From Phycisphaerae bacterium (GTDB lineage: Bacteria; Planctomycetota; Phycisphaerae; SM23-33): DNA of 49,322 nucleotides. A program made the position numbers and the translations under genes. Positions within the stretch are counted from its first letter, which is position 1. The number at the start of each line of letters is the position of its first letter. Where the stretch lies: assembly GCA_016929245.1 (NCBI GenBank), contig JAFGJE010000166.1, positions 1-49,322 on the forward strand, given 5' to 3'. Positions 25,749-34,308 of the stretch are shown one piece after another. The notes under the pieces are model-generated. The model searched no databases, had not been told where the DNA came from, and saw only the letters and a program-made list of their open reading frames with translations.

Positions 25749-26279
25749 ATGCTGAACTACACGCAGTTCCCCGTCGCCCGATGGAGTAAAACCGTCGTCA
25801 TCGTCACCGTCGCGGTGTCGGTCGCGCTTTGCGCGGAATCGGTTCTCATGTTCTTCATCGCGTCGATACAGGGAATGGAGCCGTGGTTCCGGACGGTCTT
25901 TATCCTGGCGGGTTTGATTCCCCCCGTGATTTTATTGACGATGTTCGCCTTCGCTCCGTTGTCGTACAGGATCGAAAGGGAAGAACTCGTCGTTTCCCGA
26001 CTTGCCCGGAACTATCGCGTCCCGCTGAACAAAATCGCATCCGTCCGCCGGGGCGACGCCATGGACCTTCGCGGCAGCACGCGTACCATGGGCTGCGGGG
26101 GATTCGCCGGATTTTACGGTTTATTTTCCGTCCCCGCGCTGGGCAAGTCTCGTTTGTTCATCACCCGCAAGGACAGCCTCGTGATCCTTCCGTTAACGCA
26201 AGGCCGCACGCTCGTTCTCTCCCCCAAAGATCCCGAAGCATTCGTCAAGGCAATCGAAGAAGCCGGCGGAAAATCGTAG
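25749..26279 (+). CDS. small membrane protein with PH-like domain
   Basis: A 176-residue protein with two membrane helices (about 14-38 and 48-70), then a beta-rich domain beginning LSYRIEREELVVSRLARNYRVPLNKI. The shape resembles bacterial PH-domain membrane proteins: two helices followed by a domain with I-x-x-(D/E)-x-L-x-(I/V) strands. Function is unknown. It starts after AAAGGA, 33 bases past the amidotransferase stop and on the same strand, so it may be the last gene of the trp transcript. A terminator-like hairpin follows 22 bases after its stop. Domain call is from pattern only. Confidence 0.6.
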   Translation: MLNYTQFPVARWSKTVVIVTVAVSVALCAESVLMFFIASIQGMEPWFRTVFILAGLIPPVILLTMFAFAPLSYRIEREELVVSRLARNYRVPLNKIASVRRGDAMDLRGSTRTMGCGGFAGFYGLFSVPALGKSRLFITRKDSLVILPLTQGRTLVLSPKDPEAFVKAIEEAGGKS

Positions 26280-26301
26280 GGCATGCCAATACATCACAAG
26301 A

Positions 26302-26327
26302 CGCGGCGGAGCAGGTGCTCCGCCGCG
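26302..26327 (+). terminator. terminator-like hairpin ending the trp-side transcript
   Basis: CGCGGCGGAGCA pairs with TGCTCCGCCGCG around a two-base gap in this strong GC stem. It is followed by CAATATTGCTTTCTT, a loose T-rich run. Position right after the PH-like gene and before genes on the opposite strand supports transcription termination. Confidence 0.65.
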
Positions 26328-26396
26328 CAATATTGCTTTCTTCATTCCCTTTGTGGCCTTTGTGAACTTTGTGGCGACAATTCTTTTTGTTATTTG

Positions 26397-27245
26397 TTAT
26401 CCCGGTAATTCCGCTTCGAGGATTTGTTTGAATCTTTTGGGTTCGTCCGTCGCGTAGCTTTTGATTCCCGCCTGCAGCAGGCCTCGCAGGGATGCTTCGT
26501 TGAAGTGGAAGGGGAAGACCTGGAAAAAGATCCCCGCCGTTGTGCAGGTTTTCAGGAGTTGTTGCAGGTCCGTTTTACTCAGGTCGTAATGCCAGCCGTC
26601 TTCCGTCTCTTCGTGAAATTCCAGGTGCACCTGCACTCCCGCCAGTCCCGCGAAGTTTTTCTCGGCGAGTTCCTCGAACTTCGCGAGTTTGACGGCCCGG
26701 TGATCCGTCGCGCCCGACGCGCCGATCCATTGCATCACCCGCAGGCCTTCGACCGCCTTGCCGATTTGCACGTTCAGGTCGTAATCCCTACTGGCGACGA
26801 TCAGTCGCCCGGCCAGGTTGAACTCGGCTGTCAGCGCGGCGAACACCTTCAACATGCGGGGGAAGTTGTCTTCGTCGTAGTTCTTGATATCGACGAACAA
26901 TTCCAGCGCAGAATCGCCCCGCATTTTCTCGAACACCTCCCGCAGGGAGGGCACATGCTGGCCGGCGAATTGCGGATCGAATTTCGTCCCGGCGTCGTGT
27001 CGCGTGATCTCCGCGAGCGTCAGCCGGCGCACCGGCGCGTGGGCGATCGAATCCGGCGCGTCGGTCGTCCGCGCCAGCGTGTTGTCGTGCAGGCAGATCA
27101 GTTCGTCGTCGGCCGTCAGGCGTATGTCCACCTCCGGCACGCCGCCCAGCGCCCAGCCGTACTCCAACGCCGCCATCGTATTGTCCGGCGCCTCAAACGC
27201 CCCCCCACCCCGATGCGCCTGCCAGAAAATGTCATTCGCAATCAT
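26397..27245 (-). CDS. glycerophosphodiester phosphodiesterase-family protein
   Basis: A 282-residue GDPD-family protein, which hydrolyses glycerophosphodiesters or related phosphodiesters with a metal ion. The first motif, AHRGGGAFEAPDNT (10-23), holds the catalytic His and Glu. The second, PEVDIRLTADDELICLHD (about 37-54), holds the metal ligands and second His. No signal peptide is visible, so the protein is probably cytoplasmic. It is the last of a minus-strand group after the WecA-like gene; the 118-base spacer contains repeat-like sequence and its own ribosome site is weak. The exact substrate cannot be told from sequence. Confidence 0.85.
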   Translation of the reverse strand: MIANDIFWQAHRGGGAFEAPDNTMAALEYGWALGGVPEVDIRLTADDELICLHDNTLARTTDAPDSIAHAPVRRLTLAEITRHDAGTKFDPQFAGQHVPSLREVFEKMRGDSALELFVDIKNYDEDNFPRMLKVFAALTAEFNLAGRLIVASRDYDLNVQIGKAVEGLRVMQWIGASGATDHRAVKLAKFEELAEKNFAGLAGVQVHLEFHEETEDGWHYDLSKTDLQQLLKTCTTAGIFFQVFPFHFNEASLRGLLQAGIKSYATDEPKRFKQILEAELPG

Positions 27246-27363
27246 TTCAAGTTTTTCTTTTCAGGAGGAAAACCGGTCGCTTACGCTCCCGGCTCGTTTG
27301 TCTTTTCCTGACTACGGACTACTCTGCTTCGCCCTGCGTAGCGGCTTCGCAGAGCAGGGCTGA
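27246..27363. repeat. short repeat-like sequence between the GDPD and WecA-like genes
   Basis: This spacer holds repeated GACTAC words (27308-27374) around a partly paired GCTTCGC/GCAGAGC stem, plus the motif CCGGTCGCTTACGCTCCCGG at 27272-27291. These look like decayed extragenic repeats. I recall similar GGGNGCGTAAGC motifs between planctomycete genes but could not check this. Confidence 0.35.
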
Positions 27364-28470
27364 CTACTGACTACCATTCTTCTCCGTCCCTTCCAGCATC
27401 GCGATCACCAGCAGGATCAGCAGCGTTTGCCCCGCGAGCATGGCCGCCGGGATCGGGCTTGGCACGTAGCACAGCAGGGACGCGGCGATGACGGTGCAGG
27501 CGGTGCATAAATAGATCGTCAGGACCGCCGTTCGCGTCGTCATGCCGCGGGCCGTCAGGCGATGCGAAAAATGCTTCCGGTCGCCGATCATCGGATGCCG
27601 CCGCTCCCGCAGGCGAATCCAGATCACGCTGAACGTGTCGTACAGCGGGATCGCCGTCAGCAGGATCGGCATGAACACGCCGTACAGCACCCCCGCCCCG
27701 CCGGGGCGAACGTACGTCGTGAGGCAAGTCAGCACGCCCAGCAGGAATCCCAGCGGCAGCGAACCGGCGTCGCCCATGAAGATACTGGCCGGCGGGAAAT
27801 TGTGACGCAGGAATCCCAGCAGCGCCCCCAATAGCACGCACGACCACCCGGCGATGAACCATTGTCCCATGCTCAGCGCCACCGCGAGCAGGGCGGCTGT
27901 GCAGATCGCCGCCACCCCCGCTGCCAGTCCGTCCATGTTGTCGAGAAAGTTGAAACTGTTGGTAATCAGCACCAGCCAGAACACCGTCGCGGTGATGCTC
28001 ACCCCTGCTCCGGCGAAGCGCAGCACGCGCACGTCGCACAGCACCACCACCCCGACGGCTGCGATGATCTGCGCCAGGAGCTTGCTCCACGGGCCGAGAT
28101 GCCGGCGGTCGTCGACCAGGCCGACGATATGCAGCAGCGTCGCGCAGGCGAGGATGCCCAGCGCCCGCGGCGCCGTTGCCGACGCGCCGGGGATGTGCAT
28201 CGCCAGGCTCGGCGCCCATCGCGTCAACCAATCGGGCGTCCCCCAGGCGGCCCAGATGCGCCCCAGCACCGGCGGGAGCAGTCCCAGCAGGAGAATCGTC
28301 ATGAAGATCGCCGACCCGCCCAGCAGCGGCGTGGGCTGGGCGTGGGCTTTGTGCTGCCCCGGCTGGTCCAGCCAGCCGATGCGCACCGCCAGGCGTTTCG
28401 AGACGCTCGTGGCGAGGTAAGAAAACACGAACGAACCAAGGACGGCAAGGAGAATCGCCCAGAGAATCAT
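27364..28470 (-). CDS. undecaprenyl-phosphate GlcNAc-1-phosphate transferase (WecA/MraY-like)
   Basis: A 368-residue polytopic membrane protein of the MraY/WecA family, which moves a sugar-1-phosphate from a UDP-sugar to undecaprenyl phosphate to start a surface glycan. The Asp pair D120-D121 (GLVDDRRH), the NxxNxxD signature (NSFNFLDNMDG, 171-181) and FPPASIFMGDAGS are all present. WecA rather than MraY is favoured by the FMGDAGS context and by absence of peptidoglycan genes nearby. It may prime the polymer exported by the Wza/Wzc-like pair 15 kb away (inference). It overlaps the DUF4416 gene by four bases. Confidence 0.9.
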   Translation of the reverse strand: MILWAILLAVLGSFVFSYLATSVSKRLAVRIGWLDQPGQHKAHAQPTPLLGGSAIFMTILLLGLLPPVLGRIWAAWGTPDWLTRWAPSLAMHIPGASATAPRALGILACATLLHIVGLVDDRRHLGPWSKLLAQIIAAVGVVVLCDVRVLRFAGAGVSITATVFWLVLITNSFNFLDNMDGLAAGVAAICTAALLAVALSMGQWFIAGWSCVLLGALLGFLRHNFPPASIFMGDAGSLPLGFLLGVLTCLTTYVRPGGAGVLYGVFMPILLTAIPLYDTFSVIWIRLRERRHPMIGDRKHFSHRLTARGMTTRTAVLTIYLCTACTVIAASLLCYVPSPIPAAMLAGQTLLILLVIAMLEGTEKNGSQ

Positions 28471-29039
28471 TTCGCCTCCTCCCGCACCTGCCGGTGCAGC
28501 GTTTCGCGGGTTTGGGTGAAGAATTCGTCGTAGCGGCCTGACGCGTAATCCGGGAACGTCCAGGGCAGCGCCCGCCAGCCGTCGCGATATTGCAGCGTCA
28601 CTTCCGCGTACACCCCGCCTTGCAGATAAATGCGATGAGAAAAATCCTTCATGCTCGCGAGAATCAGCTTCGATAGCGCCACGTATCCCGGGTCGAGATT
28701 GACGGGCCTGCTCGGTGGCGGCGCAGGTCCGGCCCAGGTTTCCTTCCCCAGCCGGACGTCCTCGGCGAAGCGGTCTTCCAGTTCGTTCGTGGCGATTTTA
28801 ATCTCCGCCAGGCGCCCGGGGTCGATCAGACGCTCGAAGGCGAGGAACCCGCGAAACAGCGGGCAGCCCATTGGGTCGTCGTAGTAGTGCGTGAAGTCGA
28901 AGGGGTATGTTTCGCTGACGATATCCGCCGGCCCGTACCATTCCACCAGGCGCCGCCGGGCGCGATCCATCAGGCCCGCGTCGGCGCAGATCATCCCGCA
29001 GATGAGTTTCACGGAAGAAGGTTCACCAATCACCGCCAT
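28467..29039 (-). CDS. DUF4416-family protein
   Basis: A 190-residue soluble protein matching DUF4416 in pattern: KLICGMICAD near the start, YPFDFTHYYDDPMG in the middle, then NLDPGYVALSKLILASMKDF and HRIYLQGGVYAEVTL, ending with WTFPDY. The family is of unknown function and occurs in several anaerobic and planctomycete-related bacteria. Its stop overlaps the WecA-like start (ATGA), so the two are translationally coupled, which suggests a link with surface-glycan synthesis. No catalytic residues can be named, and there is no signal peptide or membrane segment. Confidence 0.82.
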   Translation of the reverse strand: MAVIGEPSSVKLICGMICADAGLMDRARRRLVEWYGPADIVSETYPFDFTHYYDDPMGCPLFRGFLAFERLIDPGRLAEIKIATNELEDRFAEDVRLGKETWAGPAPPPSRPVNLDPGYVALSKLILASMKDFSHRIYLQGGVYAEVTLQYRDGWRALPWTFPDYASGRYDEFFTQTRETLHRQVREEAK

Positions 29040-29104
29040 AACGTGCGATTGTCGCTTGATACGAAGATGGTGTCAACCGGTGAAAAAAAGTAGATTCCGT
29101 TGGT

Positions 29105-29332
29105 TTACCCCGCCTTGCGGAACTGCTGGGGAATCGGGGGATAGCGCAGAATGCTGATCCCCCGGCGGGTCAGTTCCTGATCGAGGATCGCCGGAAGGAC
29201 TTCCGCCAGCCGGCAGGCGTCGTGGTAGTCGATCCGGTGGTCCGTGTACAGCTGGACCGCCAGCAACAGCCGAAGTTCCCGCACCGTCACTTCGGCTCGA
29301 TGAATCACCTCATCGGGCAGTTCCAGTTTCAT
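29105..29332 (-). CDS. UPF0175-family small protein, antitoxin-like
   Basis: A 75-residue protein starting MKLELPDEVIHRAEVTVREL, with a predicted helix-turn-helix-like middle (IDYHDACRLAEVLPAILDQEL) and an ending of GISILRYPP. This resembles UPF0175 proteins, which are often paired with a PIN-domain toxin (DUF3368). No PIN gene is present on either side: upstream is bioF, downstream DUF4416. It may therefore be an orphan antitoxin or a small regulator. An inverted-repeat element lies between it and bioF. Confidence 0.6.
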   Translation of the reverse strand: MKLELPDEVIHRAEVTVRELRLLLAVQLYTDHRIDYHDACRLAEVLPAILDQELTRRGISILRYPPIPQQFRKAG

Positions 29333-29447
29333 GCAACACCTCGATCTATAATTTCACCCCGGGCCTGTCGTCTGTTATTCATATCGTTCCTTTTGACCAC
29401 CGACTCAAGCAACAAAGACAGGAAAAATCGGATGAAAGAGCGTTTTT

Positions 29448-29591
29448 TTGACCACAGAGGCACAGAGGGAACAGAGGAAGAATGTATAGGTCAGGAGTTA
29501 GGAGGTAAATATCGAATACTTCGCTCCAAGCAACTAACTTCTGATGACTATCTTGTTCTTTTCTCTGTGCTCTCCGTGCCTCTGTGGTCAA
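29448..29591. repeat. gene-less inverted-repeat element directly after bioF
   Basis: Arms of 29 bases (29448-29476 and 29563-29591) match at 26 positions, starting TTGACCACAGAGGCAC. The 86-base interior has further complementary parts, for example GTCAGGAGTTAG against CTAACTTCTGATGAC, so the whole unit can fold into one long hairpin. It lies three bases from the bioF stop codon. There is no ORF inside. It looks like a miniature or decayed copy of an IR-bounded module like the one in the trp operon, though the arm sequences differ. Confidence 0.65.
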
Positions 29592-29594
29592 TTT

Positions 29595-30773
29595 TCAATC
29601 CAGACACACCCGGAGATCCTTCAGCAGGTTATCGACGTCCTCCCGCGTATGTCCCGCGCAAAGGCTTATGCGCAATCGACTTGTGCCCGGCGACACCGTC
29701 GGGGGACGGATCGCGGGGATCAGATACCCCGCGTCGAGCAGCCTTCGGGAGACTTCCACCGCCCGATTCGCGTCGCCCAGGACGGCCGGGATAATCTGGC
29801 TGGCCGAGTCACGGGTGTCCAGACCCATCGCCTGTAAACCCTCGCGCAGACGTTTCGCCAGCGCCGGCAGCGTTTCGCGACGCCCCGGCTGGGTTTGGAT
29901 AATCCGCAGCGCCTTTCCGACGGCTGCGCACATCGCCGGCGGCGGGGCCGTCGTGTAAATATAGGCCCGGGCTGTGTTTCGGATCATCTCGATCAACACG
30001 CTCCGCCCGGCGACGAATCCGCCGACGCCCCCCAGCGCCTTGGACAGCGTGCCGACCGTCGCGTCGATCTGATCCTCCACGCCCAATAACTCCGCAGCCC
30101 CCCTGCCGTTTTCGCCCAGAACGCCTGTGGCGTGGGCTTCGTCGATGAGCAGTTGAGCGTCGTGGCGAGTTTTGAGTTCCACCAGTTCCGCCAGCGGCGC
30201 CAGGTCGCCGTCCATGCTGAACAGCGAGTCGGTGACGATCAGGCAGCGGCGGTGTTCGGGCCGATGTTTTTTCAGCAGCGTCGCCAGCCGGGCTGTATCG
30301 CGGTGCGGATAGGTGCGCATCGTCGGGGCGTCCTTACCGGGCGACGCGCCGGCGGCGGCGTCCAGGATGCTGGCGTGGTTGAGCTTGTCGCAGAGGATCA
30401 GGTCGCCCGCGCCGGCCAGCGTGCGGACGGCGACGTGGTTGGCCATCCACCCGGTGGAGGTCACGACGACGGATTCGGTTCCCTTGAAACTCGCCAGTTG
30501 CGCCTCGAGTTCCACGTGAGGCCGTTGCGTTCCGGACACCAATCGGCTCGCCCCGCTGCCGACGCCCCAGGCGTCAATCGCGTCCTTCGCCGCCGCCCGG
30601 ACGGCGGGATCGTTCGCCAGATTCAGATAATCGTTCGAGCAGAAGCAAAGCACCTCCCGCCCCTCGACCCGCACGCGCGGGCCGACGGGCGAGTCCAGAA
30701 CCGCGGGCGCGCGAAGCAATCCCTCCGCCTGCCGTCGATCCAACTCCGCCTGCATGTCCATCCAGAGTTCCAT
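29595..30773 (-). CDS. bioF: 8-amino-7-oxononanoate synthase-like enzyme (BioF/alpha-oxoamine synthase)
   Basis: A 392-residue PLP enzyme of the alpha-oxoamine synthase family. BioF condenses pimeloyl-ACP (or -CoA) with alanine in biotin synthesis; relatives act on glycine with acetyl-CoA. PLP Lys245 is in GTLSKALGGVGG, His133 stacks over PLP (DKLNHASILD), and Asp211/His214 are in LLIDEAHATG. I chose the ATG encoding MELWMDMQ; a GTG 16 codons earlier is possible. No other biotin gene is in the window, so the exact substrate is less certain than the fold. The stop is almost touching the inverted-repeat element downstream. Confidence 0.85.
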   Translation of the reverse strand: MELWMDMQAELDRRQAEGLLRAPAVLDSPVGPRVRVEGREVLCFCSNDYLNLANDPAVRAAAKDAIDAWGVGSGASRLVSGTQRPHVELEAQLASFKGTESVVVTSTGWMANHVAVRTLAGAGDLILCDKLNHASILDAAAGASPGKDAPTMRTYPHRDTARLATLLKKHRPEHRRCLIVTDSLFSMDGDLAPLAELVELKTRHDAQLLIDEAHATGVLGENGRGAAELLGVEDQIDATVGTLSKALGGVGGFVAGRSVLIEMIRNTARAYIYTTAPPPAMCAAVGKALRIIQTQPGRRETLPALAKRLREGLQAMGLDTRDSASQIIPAVLGDANRAVEVSRRLLDAGYLIPAIRPPTVSPGTSRLRISLCAGHTREDVDNLLKDLRVCLD

Positions 30774-30843
30774 AGAAGAAACATTGTCCGCGAACCGGCA
30801 GGCGGAGTCAATTCCGCACACTCCGACCCGATCTCTCCAAATG

Positions 30844-30883
30844 AAAAAACGACCCCGGAAACGCTTGTCTCCGGGGGCCGTTT
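30844..30883 (-). terminator. intrinsic terminator of the large PEP-CTERM gene
   Basis: On the minus strand AACGGCCCCCGGA pairs with TCCGGGGTCGTT around a small loop and ends in TTTTTT. It begins about 35 bases after the stop of the PEP-CTERM gene and is a textbook intrinsic terminator. Confidence 0.85.
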
Positions 30884-30917
30884 GATTTCATTTGAATCCC
30901 ACTGGATTCAGACGGTT

Positions 30918-33905
30918 TTATTTCCTTCGCTTCCGCAACAGCACCAGGGCACCCATGCCCAGCAACGACAGACTCGCCGGTTCGGGCATAAGCGTGAGAG
31001 TCACAGCCGTGTCACCGTAGGTGATGTCAAAGTAATATCCTTCCGGCAATGTAGGTTGATTTATGCCGTCGAACTGCCCCGTGCAATCACCGAAATCATA
31101 TCGGAAGATATCGAATGTGGAACCCAGGACGGGTGCAAACCCGTTCCATAACTCAATCGAAAGGTCGCCGTCCAGGGACAATGAACATCCGTCGATCATC
31201 TCGATAACGTCATATTCGGTATCACCGGGGCCGTTGGCGATATAACCGCCCAGTTCCATCGTACAGGTGCTTCCGTCTTGCAGGGAAAAATTCGCACCAT
31301 ATTGGAGGTATTCGGGACTATTACCGGGATTGAATCCGCCTTCGATAAACACACCGCCGCCACCTTCGAATCCGCCGGCGCCGGACAAGAGACCGAAAAA
31401 GACTACGTTCGCGTTCGTGTTGACTCTAAACTTCACGCCGTTGTGGACGACGTCGCCGTAAAACGCCACCGACGCCCCGCCGGACACCACCACCTCACCG
31501 TCGGTTCCCAATTCACCTTCTTCACCGATGACCACCGGGCCGTAAATGTCCGTGTCGCCGCCGAAGTTCATTTGGCCGTGGTTGATCATGCCGTCATTGA
31601 AGATCAACCCACCCCGACCGCTGATGACGCCTCCCTGTTCGTTATTCAACAAGCCGGTCCACTGAATCGTTCCGCCGATCATATTGATTTGCCCGTAGTT
31701 GTGGTGTTCCCATTCTCGATGAGCAATCTCAAGGAAATCCTGCGCGGTGACCAGAACCGTTCCGTCGGTATTGTTGACAAAATCAGCATGGATCATGCCG
31801 TTTCCGCGAATCGATCCATGATTCTCCAGTTGATGAGCCACCAGCGAACTGTCGTCCATGGAAACGACGGCCTGGTCCCAGATGCGAATATTCTCATACG
31901 CTTCCATACGCCCGCCGTTCCGCAGTTCCAAGGTGATCGGCCCCATGGAATTGTAGTTATTCCCTCCGACATAGATTTCCTGGGAGACCATTCTTGATCC
32001 AGCCCCTTCGATACGGACATAGGATTGATTCTCCTGATATCCCCCTTGTAAGAAGATACCACTATCGTCTCCCCATTCGTGGACGGAGGACATTTCCCCT
32101 CCGTTGGTGATCGTAATCGTCGTCGAACCCTCCCCCGTTACAATTCCCGAATTGCTATGGAGTCGTCCTCCATCAATGGACACATTCGCACGACTGTCTT
32201 CATAATTATTTCTTTCCGCGATGGAAATGAAACTAGCGGACACTTCCGCGCCGCCGCCGATGACCATATCCACATCGCCATCTTGACCGAGGATCATTTC
32301 TCCCGGAGAGTGAATTCGGGAACCTTCCCCGTCCACGATTACCGTCGCGCTGGTGTCTTGCTGTCCGAAATAAATTCCGGCCGGGTAACCATATTCGCTA
32401 TGCCCGGAGGAAACCGTCCCTCCATCCAGTACGGAAAGCGTCACATCTTCTCCGCCGACAGAAATTTCACCGCCGGCTTGTATTTTCGAATCCTGTCCTT
32501 CCACCGTCACCCGCGTCTGCAACCCGCCAATGTGAAGATTACTTTCCGTCCATTGCATATCGGGTTCCATTTCCAACCCGGCTGAGAGTTTTCCACCGTT
32601 GGTGATCTGAACCGTGGTCGGTCCGTTTCCGGTAATGAGGATTCCCTCGGAGCCATTCCCTTTTGAAGCCAGACGACTGCCGTAACCGTCTATCGTTACT
32701 CGTGCCGTGTTGTCAGGCTGAAATCCCTCATACCACCAATCCTCGTCACCAATAACGACTCTTCCCTCTTGGGCATAGACCAATCCACCGTCGGAGATAT
32801 CGAGAACCGCACTCCCGACGGCATCCCCATTATTGGTTCCCACCTGGATTCCTTCATTCAAAGAAACGAGTTTGGACCCCGCGCCCTGAACGGACACATT
32901 CGCCGCGCTTCCGTTCCCTTGAGCCATTTCAATCCGCTGCCCGGACGTGATGACGCCACCGTCGGTGATGGAAACATCCCCGCGTCCTCCTTCCCCTCCG
33001 ACAACCAATTGCTGTCCCGTATACACCTGCGACCCGGCGCCGCTGACATTCACCGCGCCTTTGCCGCCGGCGAATAACCCCACGGAAACGTATCCGGCGT
33101 CGACGTTCCCGCCTTGCTGAACGTTCAAGACAGCCTGACCTTCCATACCGACGGTGATTCCGGAGGACACCAACCACGATCCCACGCCGGTGACGGAAAC
33201 ATCGGCGGAGGAACCTTCGTATTGCGCCAAAAGAACCTCATTGTAGGCATGAACCAGCGAACCATCCGATACCTGGAGGTTCCCGGAACCGGAAACACCG
33301 ACACGAAGATATTGGTCGTGAACCGTCCAACACGATTCGCCGTCAAGAATCGCCGTTCCCGTCGTTCCGCTCCACCCGCCAATCGATCCAAGGGCGCTGG
33401 ATATCGAACTGCCGTTCGTCAGATGCAAAACTCCCGTATCCTGCATACCGACGCCCACGAGATAGGCATTCCATGAGGTGTCATCCAGGGTCAACTGTCC
33501 CGTCCCCGTCGGACCGTCCGGCAAGCCGCTATGGCCGATATACACAGGGCCGGAAAGAACCGAACCGCCCACCGTCGTCAAGTTACCCGGTATATCGTAC
33601 GCGCCGATATATTGACCGTTCGTTTGATACGTATATCCGTTTAACGACCACGTTACCGTATTGGCGACATAAACCGGACCGGCATTTTCATCATTGCTGA
33701 AGTTGACGTTCCCGCCGGCATACAGCCAGCGAACGTCATCGCCGGATTCCGGTTTCATGCCGGTGCTCCAGTTGTAGGGATTCCCGTACTGCTCATCCGT
33801 CGTCGCGTTGGTCCAGGTAATCTCCTCGGCCAACACGGGGGAAAGCAGACAACCCGACAAAACAACCATGACAAGAAGCGACTTTACGAGCATAACGGTC
33901 TTCAT
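30918..33905 (-). CDS. large repeat-rich PEP-CTERM surface protein
   Basis: A 995-residue secreted protein. The N-terminal signal is MKTVMLVKSLLVMVVLSGC, and the C-terminus has a PEP-CTERM tail: MPEPASLSLL, a short hydrophobic helix and then RKRRK. In between are about 12 repeats in which phrases such as VSGAGSQ or VDGEGSR alternate with LNVQQGGNV-like glycine-rich strands. They match the T5SS/PEP-CTERM-associated repeat that forms beta-helices in adhesins. The exosortase of this window probably processes it for display. The start is set by a near-perfect AGGAGG. A terminator lies just downstream; a candidate promoter lies about 210 bases upstream of the ATG. Function is probably adhesive or structural. 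Confidence 0.88.
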   Translation of the reverse strand: MKTVMLVKSLLVMVVLSGCLLSPVLAEEITWTNATTDEQYGNPYNWSTGMKPESGDDVRWLYAGGNVNFSNDENAGPVYVANTVTWSLNGYTYQTNGQYIGAYDIPGNLTTVGGSVLSGPVYIGHSGLPDGPTGTGQLTLDDTSWNAYLVGVGMQDTGVLHLTNGSSISSALGSIGGWSGTTGTAILDGESCWTVHDQYLRVGVSGSGNLQVSDGSLVHAYNEVLLAQYEGSSADVSVTGVGSWLVSSGITVGMEGQAVLNVQQGGNVDAGYVSVGLFAGGKGAVNVSGAGSQVYTGQQLVVGGEGGRGDVSITDGGVITSGQRIEMAQGNGSAANVSVQGAGSKLVSLNEGIQVGTNNGDAVGSAVLDISDGGLVYAQEGRVVIGDEDWWYEGFQPDNTARVTIDGYGSRLASKGNGSEGILITGNGPTTVQITNGGKLSAGLEMEPDMQWTESNLHIGGLQTRVTVEGQDSKIQAGGEISVGGEDVTLSVLDGGTVSSGHSEYGYPAGIYFGQQDTSATVIVDGEGSRIHSPGEMILGQDGDVDMVIGGGAEVSASFISIAERNNYEDSRANVSIDGGRLHSNSGIVTGEGSTTITITNGGEMSSVHEWGDDSGIFLQGGYQENQSYVRIEGAGSRMVSQEIYVGGNNYNSMGPITLELRNGGRMEAYENIRIWDQAVVSMDDSSLVAHQLENHGSIRGNGMIHADFVNNTDGTVLVTAQDFLEIAHREWEHHNYGQINMIGGTIQWTGLLNNEQGGVISGRGGLIFNDGMINHGQMNFGGDTDIYGPVVIGEEGELGTDGEVVVSGGASVAFYGDVVHNGVKFRVNTNANVVFFGLLSGAGGFEGGGGVFIEGGFNPGNSPEYLQYGANFSLQDGSTCTMELGGYIANGPGDTEYDVIEMIDGCSLSLDGDLSIELWNGFAPVLGSTFDIFRYDFGDCTGQFDGINQPTLPEGYYFDITYGDTAVTLTLMPEPASLSLLGMGALVLLRKRRK

Positions 33906-34308
33906 TGTTTTCCTCCTGCCGCGGCTGGTTTCGCGCGAAATCCCAAAGCTTACCCAGGAAAAGGAAAACGAGCGATCCACGGCAATTCAACTGTTCCTTA
34001 AGCCTTTACCATCGGAGAACCCCGGGATAAGCACGCCCGGGACTTTGTATAAACCCTTTTCTCCCTTTCCTCTGTTTCCAGCGGAAGAGAAAGAAAACCA
34101 GAAAAAGCTCCGCTATTGTCCTCCCGAATCCGGATATGTCAAGATGAAATCCAAAAAAGAATTCGACGTCAGAAAGATAGCAGGAAATAAAATATGGAAT
34201 TTATCGGGGGACTGATGAATCGTTAATCGTCGTTAATCGGGGAACATACAACTATTTCTTCTTCCGAAATTTTCCTTTACCGATTTTCATCCCCCCTCTT
34301 CGGCGGAC
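33906..34308. other. intergenic leader region without a gene
   Basis: About 400 bases between the PEP-CTERM gene and tRNA-Arg. It holds a candidate promoter (separate entry) and a CCCGGG/CCCGGG hairpin near 34020-34043. No coding region can be supported. Confidence 0.5.
34115..34142 (-). promoter_or_regulatory. candidate promoter of the large PEP-CTERM gene
   Basis: On the minus strand TTGACA (34142-34137) and GACAAT (34120-34115) are separated by 16 bases and point to the PEP-CTERM gene about 210 bases away, which would give a long leader. The -10 box matches at four of six positions, so this is tentative. Confidence 0.35.

Noticed and set aside
29379-29591. A minus-strand frame of 70 codons across the bioF-side repeat
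   Set aside because: Its sequence follows the inverted repeat and has no ribosome site or family pattern.
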